A stretch of DNA of 64,000 nt from contig JAKOGH010001116.1 of the NCBI GenBank assembly GCA_024811115.1, positions 62,001 through 126,000 of the forward strand. Direction: 5' to 3'. The notes beneath the pieces are model-generated. The model was given only the letters and a program-made list of their open reading frames with translations, was not told the DNA's origin and did not search any database. The translations under genes and the position numbers were made by a program. Below are positions 24,001 through 35,900 of this stretch, piece after piece (position 1 is the stretch's first letter; every line of letters begins with the position of its first letter). The DNA comes from Terana coerulea (lineage: Eukaryota > Basidiomycota > Agaricomycetes > Polyporales > Phanerochaetaceae).

Positions 24001-25125
24001 CTAACTACTACCTGGCTCATTCGAGCCGTTAGACTTTTTCTGCTTCTGCCGCCAGATAGCCTGAGCCTCTACACAATTATCGACATGCTCAAGTAATTGA
24101 GCCCGCGTGTACGTGCGATCGCAAAGCTTGAAAAGCTTCTCTTTGTCTTGGTCGCTAGCGGTCTCGACAGTGCCGTCAATGAATGCTTTATTTATCATGA
24201 CTGTGCAACCGGCGCACGAGACACCCTTTTCGACTACGTGCAAGGGAAGTTGGGGAAGAAGGTACGGCAGATGGGTGCTCGCCAGGAACCGCGAGTTCGG
24301 AGTGGCGCGGTGGGATCCTATGTAGTTCTGTGAACCGTTGGGCTTTGAGAGTCGTTCGAGGCGCTCCAAGTAGGCTCTCTTCCTCTTAAACTTTAGACGT
24401 CCTATTCGAATAGTTTCCAGGACCCGATCCTCGCCGCCACGCAGTGTGGCGGCTGCGGCGAGTGCACACTCGGGGCTGACATAATCCTTCCTCGACGGGA
24501 GCAGCCTACTCCTGTCGAGTTCTATCGGGATGTTGATTTTGCCCGTCAGCGATCTGACGATCGGCACTCCGGCTTGCTTCAGTTGCTCCGTTGTGAGGTC
24601 GAATACGAACTTTGCATCGGAGACACGCATCGGGAGGAGTCGTGGGGCATGCAGTATGCACCACATGCAGCACCGTATGCCTTCCGGCATGTACATGTAT
24701 GCGCCGAAATCCCCACAGATACGACAGGCGGAGCACTTCAGTTCCGCATAAATGGCATCCGCCGTAAAGTATGCAGCGGCGCCGGTCAGGATGAGCGTAG
24801 AGAGGAGAAGCGGTACGTTCTCCGCTATGTGTATGTACGGTAGGGATTTGTTGACCATGGCAGTCGCAAAGCGGTTGAGCTGGCGGAGTGTGAAGAGGGT
24901 GCGCAGGGTGCAATGATGAAAGATTTCGTGGAGCAGCTCAAGAGGTACCGTGGATAATTTGCCGAGGGGTAAGTTGGAATGGATAGAGGGTGACACTGCA
25001 TTGTCAGCCGTTCGACACTGAAGTTGAGCGGCGTGTGCTGTTGCAGAAAGTACCGGATTATAATCTTTGTGAGCTTCAAATCCCACGGCAGCAAGCAGCT
25101 CCCGCTGTGTGGATGACACGGGCAT
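24001..25125 (-). CDS. F-box protein with Cys-cluster, tandem copy 1
   Basis: Single uninterrupted 374-codon frame. Residues about 55-85 (LSTVPLELLHEIFHHCTLRT...LNRFA) form an F-box, which in the family binds Skp1 in SCF ubiquitin ligases. It is followed by a paired Cys motif near residue 130-160 (CRICGDFGAYMYMPEGIRCC, then MWC) that looks like a zinc-binding knuckle. The C-terminal half repeats features shared with two neighbours: YVSPE, ATLRGGE, THLPYLLPQLPLHVVE, SCAGC and CDRTYTRAQLLEHVDNC. The three genes at 24001, 25709 and 27514 are same-strand paralogues of the same length, arising by tandem duplication. Substrates are unknown. Confidence 0.8.
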   Translation of the reverse strand: MPVSSTQRELLAAVGFEAHKDYNPVLSATAHAAQLQCRTADNAVSPSIHSNLPLGKLSTVPLELLHEIFHHCTLRTLFTLRQLNRFATAMVNKSLPYIHIAENVPLLLSTLILTGAAAYFTADAIYAELKCSACRICGDFGAYMYMPEGIRCCMWCILHAPRLLPMRVSDAKFVFDLTTEQLKQAGVPIVRSLTGKINIPIELDRSRLLPSRKDYVSPECALAAAATLRGGEDRVLETIRIGRLKFKRKRAYLERLERLSKPNGSQNYIGSHRATPNSRFLASTHLPYLLPQLPLHVVEKGVSCAGCTVMINKAFIDGTVETASDQDKEKLFKLCDRTYTRAQLLEHVDNCVEAQAIWRQKQKKSNGSNEPGSS

Positions 25126-25414
25126 GATTCACTGCCACCTACAAAAGGATTTACAAGGTCTGTTAGCAGCAGATAGTATGAGACTCAGAGCAGGGTTACT
25201 CCGAGCTCAGGCTTACAATAATGACGGTGCCCCGGGGCGAAGCAAACGTTTGACTGTGGAGGACAGCTCAACGCGTTTGCGACCTCTGTGTCTGCGTAAC
25301 TACAGTGCTTAGTCTTTGTAGCAAGGAGAGATACTTCAGGGTGAAGACACGCGTATGGCTGGAGTGCGTGTTCGATGTTGCAGCTCAACGCCACTCGCCG
25401 CAGCTGGCGAGGAC

Positions 25415-25690
25415 TGCATTCGATCCGCCATCACAATTCTGGTGCGTTTTCCCGAAATGGCAATTCAGACTAGAAACAAGACTCTACTATCGATTCTCAA
25501 CAAGCCGCAAGGCTATGTTATAAACTCCACGACACCGCTATCACAGACATTGACATTACCCCCTTTTTTCTTTTGAAAATTGACCCATCATCTCGTTAGG
25601 TTATCCCTCTTCTTAGCTTCGAAATGACATTGATTTGATCTATGCAGCTCCTAACTTCTACTCGCACCACAAACATATCGTCAGCCCATT
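25415..25690. repeat. duplicated 5'-flank unit of the F-box array, copy a
   Basis: This stretch (from GATCCGCCATCACAATTCT through ATGGCAATTCA, CGATTCTCAA, ACCCATCATCTCGTTAGGTT to CTCGCACC) matches 28842-29170 in the same order with scattered substitutions and indels. A shorter piece (TTGATCCGCCATCA) recurs near 27089. It lies upstream of F-box copy 1, as the partner unit lies upstream of copy 3, so gene plus flank was the duplicated unit. Confidence 0.7.
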
Positions 25691-25708
25691 CGGTACAGTG
25701 TTACATGC

Positions 25709-26811
25709 TCAGCTTGTCCTTTGACTGTTCTTCCTCCACTCATCCCAGATAGCACGGGCCTCGACACAGGTCTCAAAATGCAGAAAGAACTGAGCCTGTG
25801 TGTACGTACGGTCGCACATCCTAAACAGCTTATTCTTTTCGTCCTCGGTCGCATCATCAATGTGACCACTGTGGAATGCTTTGTTCAGCATGACTTGACA
25901 ACCGTAACACGAAACCCCCATCTCGACTACATGGAGTGGGAGTTGGGGCCGGAGATGAGGGAAGTGGGTGGCCATCAGGAACCGTGAGCCAATGTCGCCA
26001 TCGGGTAGTAGGTCGCTATACGACTCGCTGGGCTTCGAGAGACGTTCGCGGCGCTGCATGTAGGCTCGTTTCCGAATCGACCTCCCCGCTCGAATGGCGT
26101 TCAGTACCTGCTCCTCTCCTCCGTACAGTGCAGCGGCGGCGGCGAATGCACGCTCAGGACTGACATAGTCCTGTCTTCTTGCATATAGCCACTTTCTGTC
26201 ACTGTCAGGTAAAATCCCAACTTCACCAGTCAGCGATCGAACGACCGGCACCTCGGCCTTCTTGAGTTGCTCCGTCGTGAGTCCGAAAACGAATTTCGCG
26301 TCCGACACTTTCATCGGGAGAGTTTGCGGGGCGAGTTCTATGCACTGTATGCAGCACCGCGTGCACCCTGGCATGTACATGAATGCGCCAAAATGCCCGC
26401 AAACATGGCAGACGGAGTTCTTCAGTTCCGCGTAGACGTGATCTGCTGTGAAGTACGAAGCGACGCCGGTCCGGAGGAGTGTCGCAAGGAGTCGAGGCGT
26501 GCTCGCTACTATGTACTTGTACGGCCTGGAGCCGTCGACCACAGTAGCAGCGAAGCGGTTGAGCAGTCGAAGCGTGGAGAGAGTACGCAGGGGCTATATC
26601 TAAAGATTTCATGCAGTAGCTCGATGGGTAGCGCAGATAATTGGCCGAGGGGTAAATCGGAAGGGATAAAGTGAGGATTTGTGTTGCTGATGCCCAAGTC
26701 CATTCGGGACTGTTGAATAGAATGGGTTATTTCAGAAAGTACTGCGCGATTGAAATGGCGAGGGTAGAATGTGACGATATCTATAAGTTTGTCTGTGCAT
26801 GTCGCAGACAT
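25709..26811 (-). CDS. F-box protein with Cys-cluster, tandem copy 2 (frame break)
   Basis: Paralogue of the genes at 24001 and 27514. The 5' frame (26811 down) gives MSATCTDKLIDIV...LSALPIELLHEIFRY. The 3' frame gives LLNRFAATVVDGSRPYKY, the Cys motif CHVCGHFGAFMYMPGCTRCC, then YVSPERAFAAAAALYGGEE and THFPHLRPQLPLHVVE. The two are out of phase at GGGG 26590-26593 (coding CCCC). One added C aligns them with the RTLxTLRxLNRFA of the sister copies. Either the gene is broken, which would remove everything after the F-box core, or this is a base-count error like the others in this window. Confidence 0.7.
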
Positions 26812-27513
26812 GATTTATTCGGATCTATAGGGGAGAATCCGAAGGATTGAGCGTCCTGTACAGCATTGAACGAACATGATGGAATACGCAGTCGCTTACC
26901 GGTACACGACTGATCCTAGAGGGTGATGCAATCGATTGAATGCAATGCGTTAACGAGGGCGTGGGCTTTAGGCTTGCAAGGTAGGCGCAGGCCTACTGAA
27001 AGCTTGTGGTGGTTATTGAGTAAGACTGTGCTTGAACATATCACGAACTCTGGCCTGAGACTTAGCGCTTGGCATTCGGCGAGTCTTTTGATCCGCCATC
27101 AGTCTGCGGCACTGCGGCAGCTTTCCGAGTCCTTTCACCAGGATCGAGTCCATGTTGGCATTGTTATGCAGTCGTTTCGACAACATACTGTATACGCGAC
27201 AGACATGGAAATCATACAGTAGTAAGTATCCGACCGACTGCCTCCGCTTGTTCTAGGCATATAGGTTATCACATACGACGCTGCCTGCACGTACAGCTCG
27301 TTGAGTTCAACGCGGTTGTATCCTCCTTCACACACGGCGCAACGTCCTTGTCGCCCTCAAAGCCAGCTCGATATCCAAGTTACGCGCCAACTCGACACCC
27401 TTATTCGCCTGGTCCTCCGCAGGCTTCCATCGCTCCTCCATCTTCTCCAGTACAGGTGTGATACTTTGGAGGACCGCGATGTACAGCTGTGGTCTGCGTT
27501 CGACCGAGTGAAA
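26812..27513. other. intergenic flank between F-box copies 2 and 3
   Basis: About 700 bp. Holds a short, degraded part of the duplicated flank (near 27080-27130), and its left end should be the copy 2 promoter. No independent gene is supported. Confidence 0.5.
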
Positions 27514-28611
27514 CTACACCTCCGCCCCGTCTCCAGATTCTCCTCGAACCCGACGCCAGATAGTCTGAGCTTCAGTGCAGGTCTTGAAATGCTCAAGGAA
27601 TTGATCCTGGTTGTAAGTGCGGTCCCGAATCCAAACAATCTTCTCCACGTTAGCATTGCCACCCAGGGAATCACCGCTCAGCGCGTTGGTCATCGCATCC
27701 TGACAGCCCTGGCATGAGTCACCGTGTTCGACTACGTGTAGTGGTAGTTGGGGGCGGAGATATGGTAGATGAGTGGCGACCAAAAACCGTGAGCCGTGCG
27801 AGATGGTCTCGTCCATGCGTCGCCGATGGGTGTAGTAGGGGCCGGTTCGGCTCGAGATACGTTCACGGCGTAGCATGTACGCTTTCTTTGTCTTTGTCGT
27901 TCCTGTTTGAATGTTCTTCAGCACATGCTCCTCTCCCCCACGAAGTGCAGCGGCAGCGGTCAGTGCTCGCTCTGGGCTGACATAGTCTTGTCTCTTCCTG
28001 TATTCCCTGTCCTTGTATCCTAGAGGTCGAATCCAACCAGTCAGCGATCTAATGACTGGTATCCCAGTCTGTTCCAGCTGCTTCTTCGCGAGTCCGAACA
28101 CAGACTTCGCTTCAGACACTTTAATCGGGAAAGCTTGTGGCGCGTTCTGTATGCACCACATGCAACACCGAATGCATTCCGGCATGTACATGAACGCGCC
28201 GAAGTGCCCGCAGATACGACAGGAAGGATATCGCAGTTCGGTGTACACGTCCGTTGCCGAAAAGTACGAAGCTGCGCCGGTTTGGAGGAGAGTGGCTAGG
28301 AGTTTGGGAGTGTCCGCCACAATATACTTGTACGGCCAGGAGGAGTCGACTAGCGTGATTGCAAAACGATTGAGCAGCCGGAGCGTGGTGAGAGTTCGCA
28401 AGCTGCAATATTGGAAGATTTCGTGTAGTAGTTCGTTCGGTAGCGTGGATAGGTTGCCTAGTGGCGTAACAGATAAAGGGTTGGCACTCCCGATATGCGA
28501 ATCTGCATGAGACCTAATCGTGGGGGTTGTTGCAGAGAGTACGGCTGCGCTGTAATCGTCGCGGTAATACGCCACGGCATCGAACAGTGGGTCTCTGACA
28601 GACGTCCGCAT
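27514..28611 (-). CDS. F-box protein with Cys-cluster, tandem copy 3
   Basis: Intact 365-codon frame. The F-box is LSTLPNELLHEIFQYCSLRT with LLNRFA after it. The Cys cluster is CRICGHFGAFMYMPECIRCC followed by MWC. The C-terminal half shares YVSPERALTAAAALRGGEE, THLPYLRPQLPLHVVE and CQGC with copies 1 and 2. Copy 2 and copy 3 look closer to each other than to copy 1 in the Cys region (both have GHFGAFMYMP). Function inferred as SCF substrate receptor; target unknown. Confidence 0.8.
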   Translation of the reverse strand: MRTSVRDPLFDAVAYYRDDYSAAVLSATTPTIRSHADSHIGSANPLSVTPLGNLSTLPNELLHEIFQYCSLRTLTTLRLLNRFAITLVDSSWPYKYIVADTPKLLATLLQTGAASYFSATDVYTELRYPSCRICGHFGAFMYMPECIRCCMWCIQNAPQAFPIKVSEAKSVFGLAKKQLEQTGIPVIRSLTGWIRPLGYKDREYRKRQDYVSPERALTAAAALRGGEEHVLKNIQTGTTKTKKAYMLRRERISSRTGPYYTHRRRMDETISHGSRFLVATHLPYLRPQLPLHVVEHGDSCQGCQDAMTNALSGDSLGGNANVEKIVWIRDRTYNQDQFLEHFKTCTEAQTIWRRVRGESGDGAEV

Positions 28612-28841
28612 TCCTCAACTGCGAGCGAGGGTGCTACAATGCACCGTCGGTGAACAGAACGGTGGAGTTAGCGCCAGTGCTGCTATAACGACTTGAGAAT
28701 GGTACTCAGCCTACATCGCGCACACAGTTTGAAGGAAAATCTATAGGTTGAGGGAGCTCTTCGCCGTAGGCCCGAGATGTTGGGCGGGCAATGCAAGCTT
28801 CAACTTGCGGATGTGAAGTGTTGACGTACTTACGTCTGCAA

Positions 28842-29170
28842 TGGTCCGTTTGATCCGCCATCACAGTTCTAGTGCTTCCTCCAGAAATGGCAATTCACGG
28901 TAGGATTAGACTGCTACAGTCGATTTTCAAGAAAACACCCAGTAACCACTAGTACTGACACTTTGCTGAACGAAGTAGCAAGTACTGCACGCAACAGACC
29001 ACCGCTATCAACTGCAGCGGACATTGTCCCTTTTCTGGAAAATCGACCCACCACCTCGTTAGGTTGCTCCTCTTCTGAGCCTCGATTCGGAAGCGACCTT
29101 GGCTGGTCCATGCAACCTCCCATTTACAACTGCTCGCACCGTCGCGCAATGTCACTCATTCGCTGCCCGG
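28842..29170. repeat. duplicated 5'-flank unit of the F-box array, copy b
   Basis: Counterpart of 25415-25690: GATCCGCCATCACAGTTCT, AGAAATGGCAATTCA, GTCGATTTTCAAG, CGACCCACCACCTCGTTAGG and CTGCTCGCACC occur in the same order. Its right end overlaps the last codons of the small Cys-rich gene at 29156, so the duplicated block apparently ended inside or next to that gene. Confidence 0.7.
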
Positions 29171-29439
29171 CTGACTCTGCATGCGTGCGGGCACAAATTT
29201 GACGCTGGCCTTGTCGGTGACCAAATGCTTCCTGCAGTAGTTGGGCGTGCGTCCGTCCGGGACTTCGGTGATGTCGCGGTCAGAGCACCGAGTATTGGTT
29301 CCTGCACGTGCCTCGCACAGCTTGAAGTTGGACTCCTTCTTGCATCCACAGTCATACTCCTTCATAAAGGAGGTGCACACTGCCAGGGAAAGAGATGTAA
29401 TCAGTATTGTATCTAAGTCATATCAAACCAATGCTCACT
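29156..29439 (-). CDS. small Cys-rich protein with split start codon
   Basis: Predicted 74 residues, beginning MCTSFMKEYDCGCKKESNF, then LCEARAGTNTRC, NYCRKH and a basic C-terminus ending QPGSE. The spacing of Cys residues (C-x8-C-x-C ... C ... C ... C) resembles short uncharacterised Cys-rich proteins common in agaricomycetes. No ATG precedes MCTSF directly. The coding block follows CTGGCAG, and upstream AACGA/GTGAGC provides a donor 59 nt away (intron 29380-29438, branch ACTGAT). Splicing brings A (29439) next to TG to make ATG TGC ACC. No signal peptide is evident. A different upstream exon with an earlier start is the alternative. Confidence 0.6.
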
Positions 29440-30224
29440 CGTTAAGGTTCAAACGGAGCAGTGTGTGGAAGGAGTATCGACGAAGCAAGTGTTTCGTAGC
29501 GAGTAGCATGGGGCAAACCCGCAGCTTTTTCAGCCGTCTGCCAGCGTCTGTTTCCGCTGAGATTTTATCGGAGCATTAGACTGCTTCTGTGCAACGTTCT
29601 GATTCCGAGACTATCGCTTCCACGGTGATCCGGAGGCAGAGTAAAAGCACCGCATATTCACTCAATTCGTCAAAGATGACTGTGCTAGGAACTGAAGATG
29701 ATGTTAGCTTCGAACGATCTCTATTGTACTTAGACGCCAAACGGCAGAGCTTACTGGTCCTCGTAGTTTGCACGGGGAAAGTCTTCCATCCGCAGATAAC
29801 ATAGATGAAATTTTTCACACGTACGGTTCTCTGCGTGTCAATATCTGGCAGGAGTGACTCACCTCAGAAACTATTGCTGCAACGGGTTCGCGACGATGCC
29901 TTCCATAGTCCTCAGGCTCTCGGTGCCGGGAACACTGTTATCCAGCAATGTCAGCCATAATCGAAGCTAGTGTCCATCACCAATCTTCATGAAAATGTGC
30001 AGCACTCTTTATGCCATCCACTATGTGGGAGATGTCGGTATTTCCTTGATTTTGGTTTGACGGTGGCAAGCTGTTCGTCGAGCCAATAGCACACTCTTCG
30101 TCACATTCAGTAGTACTGTCAATTATAATTGAACACTTGTAAATTGATGATACATGTATAGTTCCTGCCGGAATAGTCTGTGAGCAATCCACGCAGCACT
30201 CATGAAGATCGTAACCTAGCGAAA
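29440..30224. other. intergenic, no supported gene
   Basis: About 785 bp. Frames at 29576-29818 and 29977-30252 on minus have no recognisable motif and poor codon character. Nothing else seen. Confidence 0.45.
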
Positions 30225-32155
30225 TCATGGCCGCCGGCTCTGCCTGTTCCATGCCCCAGGCATATCATCTCCCGCGCCCACCGTGTTCAAAACAGTCTCT
30301 TCCCTCGCACCTCCCGCGCTCTCGTTCACATCCTCCAGGTTCAGCTCAAGATCCAGCCTGCGCGCGAGCTCCAGGTCCCGTTCCTCCTGCTCACGCGCCC
30401 GCGCCTTGCGCGCCTCCTCCTCCTTCTCCAGCGCAAGCGCGACGATCCGGTCGCGCTCCTCCGCGCTCTGCCTCACCTCCTTCGCCTTCCCCGCGGCATG
30501 CCCGTCGTGCGCCGCCTTGGGCGGATCGGGCGACACGTGCAGGTGCGGGTGCGCGGGCGTCGGCGTCTGCACGCCCGCGGGTTCGTCCGGGAGCGGCAGC
30601 GGCTTCGTGTACCGCACGCTGTTCAGCGGCGGCGCGTCGAGGTCAGGGTCGCGCGGCGGCGGGCCGTAGTTGTACGGGTACGGGCGCGCGCCGCCGGGTG
30701 GGGGGCCGTACGTGGACGGCGGGCGGTGGTCGTACTGCTGGAAGTAGCCACTTGGAGGTGCCGGGTACCCGTTTGGCGGAGGAGGGGAGGTGTACCCGTT
30801 GGGAGGAGGAGGTGAGCCGTACCCGTGAGGCGGAGGGTAGCCGTTGGCAGGCGGCTGGGGCGTGACGGAGGGCGTGGGGAACGAGAAGCCCCCGGGGTAC
30901 CCGGCAGCGTATGTGCTCGGTTGGAGCTGTGGATACGATGCTGGTGGTGTCGTCTGCCATGCGACGTGAGGAGAGTGCCCTGAGCTCGACTGGGTTTGAG
31001 GGGGCAGCGCAGGAATTGCATGCTGTTCGTGTGACGGTGAGTGTGGCGGAGGATATGCTTGACTCTGTAGCTGATGATGGGACTGCGCCTGCGGAGAGTA
31101 CTGAGGTTGATGCGCAGGAGAAGATGTGCTACCCAGCGCGCCCGAGGATAGGTTAGGAATCTGCGATTCTGGCACAGCCGTTGCGGGCTGCGGAGATGGC
31201 GTGGGCGAGAGGGTCGCATGTATTGACGGACTCGGGCTATGTGAAGTGCGCGGTGGGGTGCGACCTCCTCCTGGCCTCAAGAAGCTGGGCGGCTCAAGCG
31301 ACACAGAAGCTCGGTGCGATGGCGGCGGACTGTGGCTAGGATGCTGGGTTGGTGTTGCTTGCTCGCCGCTGAGACTGCTAACAGATTGTGAGTTCCTGTG
31401 CCCAGGTGAGTGGGTTCTCCCTCCGCCTGGTCGTAGGATAGCGGGGAGAGCTTCTGGACTTTGCTCTCCAGAGTCCTCCCGCAATGGTGGGAGGGGTTTC
31501 ACGTTAGCATGGGGAGAAGGCGACGGCGAGGTACGGTGAGATTGCACTGATTGCGGTCGCAGGCTGGAGGTGTCAGCGTACGATTGGGGTCGGCTGGTCC
31601 GCTCCTGCGGAGGGAAGATGGCGGAGAGGATGCTATGTGAGTTTGTGGTGGACGCGAAAGCCGCTCGCTTGGCTTCATCTTTGAAGGTCGACGCGACAGT
31701 GCGGGCGGTGGGCCCGCCGCGTAGAAAGTCATTTCGAGATAGAGGTCGCCACGCTGCACACCCTCGATGCCCAGCGGAACCCAGTCTAATGGACATCCTC
31801 ACGGTTAGCGGGACCAAAAATACGCAATTTATTGATGAGCTCACCATCGAACTCTCCCGTGCTCAACGTCTCCGTTATATCCACTTCCCCCTTGCCCACC
31901 ATGTCGTCCGAGCGAGGCTCCTTTGACCAACATGAGACCTCCATCTTCACACCCTTCGTGCTGTCATAGACAGAAAAGCGCAGCTCCTGATCCCATTCCG
32001 GATGCTGGCCTCCCTTGACGTCTACTTTCGTCTTCTTCGTGGTCCCCTGCAGTGTGACTTGGGTAAACACGTCTTGTTTGTAAAAACGAATGTTTGTCTG
32101 GCAGGTTCCTGGCCTTGAGCACGACCACCACCAGCGTCCCGAGTTCTCTGCTCAT
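30225..32155 (-). CDS. C2-domain protein with proline-rich tail (Inn1/Fic1-like)
   Basis: The N-terminus MSRELGTLVVVVLKARNLPD begins a C2 domain that continues QVTLQGTTKKTKVDVKGG, HPEWDQELRFSVYD, SWSKEPRSDDMVGKGEVDI. A 65-70-nt intron then leads to DWVPLGIEGVQRGDLYLEMT. The remainder is Pro/Ser-rich with many PxxP motifs and PPPPNGY repeats, then a short charged helix (EERDRIVALALEKEEEARKA). C2 plus PxxP tail is the layout of the fungal cytokinesis proteins Inn1 and Fic1, which link membrane to septum factors. Two frame breaks occur: A5 at 32082-32086 (one base too many for HSFYKQDVF) and GGGG 31586-31589 (coding CCCC, one too few). The gene is divergent from the ABC transporter. Confidence 0.78.
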
Positions 32156-32947
32156 CGTTGAGTGTAAAGTCTAGTCGAATGGCTTTGTGGTCAGTAAAGG
32201 CAGCCGATGACGTCTATAGATCATACCAAGTCAATAAGGGATCTATAAGTTTCGTGAGCGAGGTCGGGTGCCTTCCCACAGAATTTATACGGAGCCTGGT
32301 GTTCACTCCGAAGTCCGAAAGACAGCGCCTTCAGAAGTGCGGGAGTGTTGGCAAAGGACTGTTGATGGTCGAAGTGGTGGCGAAGTATAACTCTTCCCGC
32401 GTCTGGTGTTATCGGTGGTGGATTCAGACCATGCGGCGGATGGGGTGAGAGGCTGATATGAGTCGGTGTTTCTCGCTGTGTTCCGAATGCGAGGGTGGGC
32501 TGTGCAAAGCGATGAGGGGGTCTTGGTCGTCGTTGGGGACGATGAGCAGGCTGAAAGGTGCGATGTGAGGCACTGTGACAGTGCCAAGCACTTCACACTG
32601 CCAATATCAGATCGGAGGGGCGCATCAGTTGATCGGACCGTGCCTCCTCGTCATCGCGTTCTATTCGTGTACACCGCCGTCCTCTCTTCCATCGTCGTCT
32701 CACACGACGTCGAAAATACGATGCAAAACAGGAAGAAATGCGTCTGGATGGCGCCACCCACCGCGCCGCGTTCACGATGATATGTGGAGATGCGCGATGC
32801 CGTACCACATGCCGAACCAAATTCGACTGCTCCTCGTGTCAGGCCCTGTGAGTCTTCGGCGCGGACGTCTGCTATATCTTGCCCGTGGCCGACCCACCGC
32901 GGTCGCTCTCCCCGCCACATCCTTGGCACCAGTCCCGTCGAGCCAAC
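32156..32947. promoter_or_regulatory. divergent intergenic region between C2 and ABC transporter genes
   Basis: 790 bp between start codons of opposite-strand genes, so both promoters are expected here. Open frames inside (for example 32575-33117) are shadows and have no domain. No strong TATA box was found. Confidence 0.4.
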
Positions 32948-35900
32948 ATGTCCGGGAAGGTCAGCGAGAAAGACACCGAGTCCCTCGAGACCAAGGAGGT
33001 CGAGGAGGTCTCGCCCAAGGCTCAGACGCACGTCGGTCCCACCATCCACTTGGACGCTGGTCAGCAGCGGGTGAGGTTCCGAAAGAGTTGGTGGCAGATT
33101 TGGTGAGCCATCTCTAAAGTGCCAAATTCCTGGGAATCGTCTCTGAATAGTATTCTAGGCTGCCGAAGGACCCGCCTCCGCCTCCGCCGACGACCTTCGA
33201 AGATGCTCCTGTAAGTTTGAATTAAATACAGCCATGTATTAAGAATATACTCTGATGATGATGGTAGATGACGCCTCTCGCTACGGCATCTCTGCTGTCA
33301 ATGCTGTCATACACCTGGATTACGCCCATAATGGTGAGTGTTTGCCGTTGTAAATGCGTACTCATACACTTTGAGTAACACGCCCGCCCAGACGCTGGGT
33401 TATCAAAGGACCCTTCAAGCCACCGACCTATACAAGCTCGACGAATCCAGACAAAGCGGTCCTCTCAGCGACAAGCTCGATGCAGCTTGGGACAGACGTG
33501 TGAAGGCCGCCGCTGACTGGAACCGCCGCCTAGACGCGGGAGAGATACATCCCAGCTTGAAACAACGCTTTGTATGGTTTTTCATCGCGCTGATGTGGTG
33601 GCGGCAAGGACCATGGGCGCAAGGTGCCGGGTTCTCGTCGCGTAAAACGGCACTTGCCCAGCGATGGCGCGAGAAGGATGGACGCAAGGAGGCGAGCCTT
33701 GCCTGGGCACTAAACGACACTTTTGGGTTCTCGTTCTGGCTCGGAGGAGGCTTCAAGGTGGGTATATGCGCTCTCGTAGCGTACACTCACTAACTTGAAT
33801 GCATGAACCAGGTCTTTGGAGACACTGCGCAGCTCATGGGCCCTCTGCTCGTGAAGTCCATCATCAACTTCGCCAAGGCGCACGCCGCTGCAGTCGCTGC
33901 GGGCAAGCCGCCCCCAGCATTGGGCCTGGCGTCGGCATGGCCATCGGGCTCTTCTGTGTCACCGTCTCGGCTAGCGTCGCGCAGCACCAGTTCTTCTGGC
34001 GATCGATGACGACGGGCCTTCTTGCGCGTGCGGCGTTGATTGCTTCGATATACAAGCGCGGCGTGAACATGACCGGCAAGGCGCGGACGAACTTCCCAAA
34101 CTCTGCCCTCGTGAACCATATCTCGACGGATGTTAGCAGAGTTGACGCTTGTGCACAGTGGTTTGTGAGTACTTTCAAAGCGATCCTTGACGTCTGGGGA
34201 TAAATATTCACGAAGATTTTGTTGTAGCATGCCAGTAAGTTAAACAATACTATTTATACTCGCAGCATCCCTCAACATGTTCTCTAGCTTGGACCGCCCC
34301 AATTCAAGTGATGGTCTGCCTTATCATTTTGCTTGTGCAGGTAAATAGCCGAGCGCTCTGATGCTTGACTTGCCGTACTAATCAATTACATTCTAGCTGG
34401 GCCCATCTGCACTTGCCGGCTTCTCGTTGTTCATCTTCATGATCCCTCTTCAGCAGCACCTTATGGCCATCCAGTTCAAGATTCGTAAGAAATCTAACAT
34501 CTGGACGGACCAGCGCGCCAAGACGATCCTCGAAGTCCTCGGGGCAATGCGAGTTGTCAAGTACTTCTCGTACGAGATTCCCTTCCTCAACAGTGCGTAA
34601 CACTCAATCCGGCTGTCTCTCTTGTAAACTCACCGGCCTTCAGAGATCTTCGAGATGCGCAAGAACGAGCTGAAGGGCATTAGGACTATCCAGATAGCGA
34701 GATCTGCCAAGTGCGTAGTCAAATAAGTCGTAGTGTACTAAGAACTTACTGATGACCATCAATCATTTCTAGTATCGCGTTCGCGTTCTCCATCCCCGTG
34801 CTCGCCGCCACGCTCTCGTTCGTGACATACACCGAAACAGCGCACGACTTCAATGTCGCGATTATCTTCTCCTCATTCTCGCTCTTCCAGCTCCTGCGCC
34901 AGCCGCTCATGTTTTTGCCGCGTGCGCTCTCCGCAACGACCGATGCCCAGAACGCCTTGGTTCGGTACGCCCTCCTCCATCATGACCTCTCACAGCCACT
35001 AACTCTATCTCTCGTGTTAGTTTAACCGAAGTATTTCATGCACCGCTCATGAACAGCTCGCCGTTCGGCGTCGACCCGGGCCAGAAGCTCGCGCTCGAGG
35101 TGCGCGACGCGACGTTCGAGTGGGAGGAGAGCCTCGCGGTGAAGGAGGCGAAGGAGGCGGCGGCGAAGGCCAAGGGCAAGAAGGGCAAGAAGTCCGAGAC
35201 CAGCAAGCAGCAGAAGATCGCGCAGGACGCGCCGCCGTTCCAGGTGCGCGGCCTGAGCATGCTCGTCCCGCGCGGCTCGCTCGTAGCGATCGTCGGCGCC
35301 GTGGGCAGCGGAAAGGTATGCTTTTGCTGTTTGTAGTGGAAGGGTGTAGAGGCTGATGGAGGGATCACAGTCGAGTTTGTTGTTGGGCCTCATCGGCGAG
35401 ATGCGCAAAATCGGCGGGTCGGTCTCCTTCGGCGGCCAGGTCGCGTATTGTGCACAGACGGCTTGGATTCAGAACGCGACGCTTGTGAGTTGCTCTCGCT
35501 TCTTTGCTGTGCAGATGTGCTGAACGCCGCGAGAGAGGGAAAATATCACATTTGGACAGCCGTTCGATGAAGGTCGGGTACGTGAAACGGATTGTGCGGA
35601 AGGGCCTATAACCGTGCTCATTTCATTTTCTCCAGTACTGGAAGGCCGTCGAAGACGCTTGCCTCATCCCCGATCTTCAAGTTCTAGCAGACGGTGACCT
35701 GACAGAGGTAATGATTTGATCCCGCATATAACGCATCGTGATTACTGAGCTGCGATGCTTAGATTGGTGAGAAGGGTATCAACCTCAGTGGTGGTCAGAA
35801 ACAGCGTGTAAGTGAATAAAGCTCCGTGTGTATTTGATCAGTTCAGCTCAGATATACTCCAGGTGAATATTGCTCGTGCCCTGTATCACGACGCAGATGT

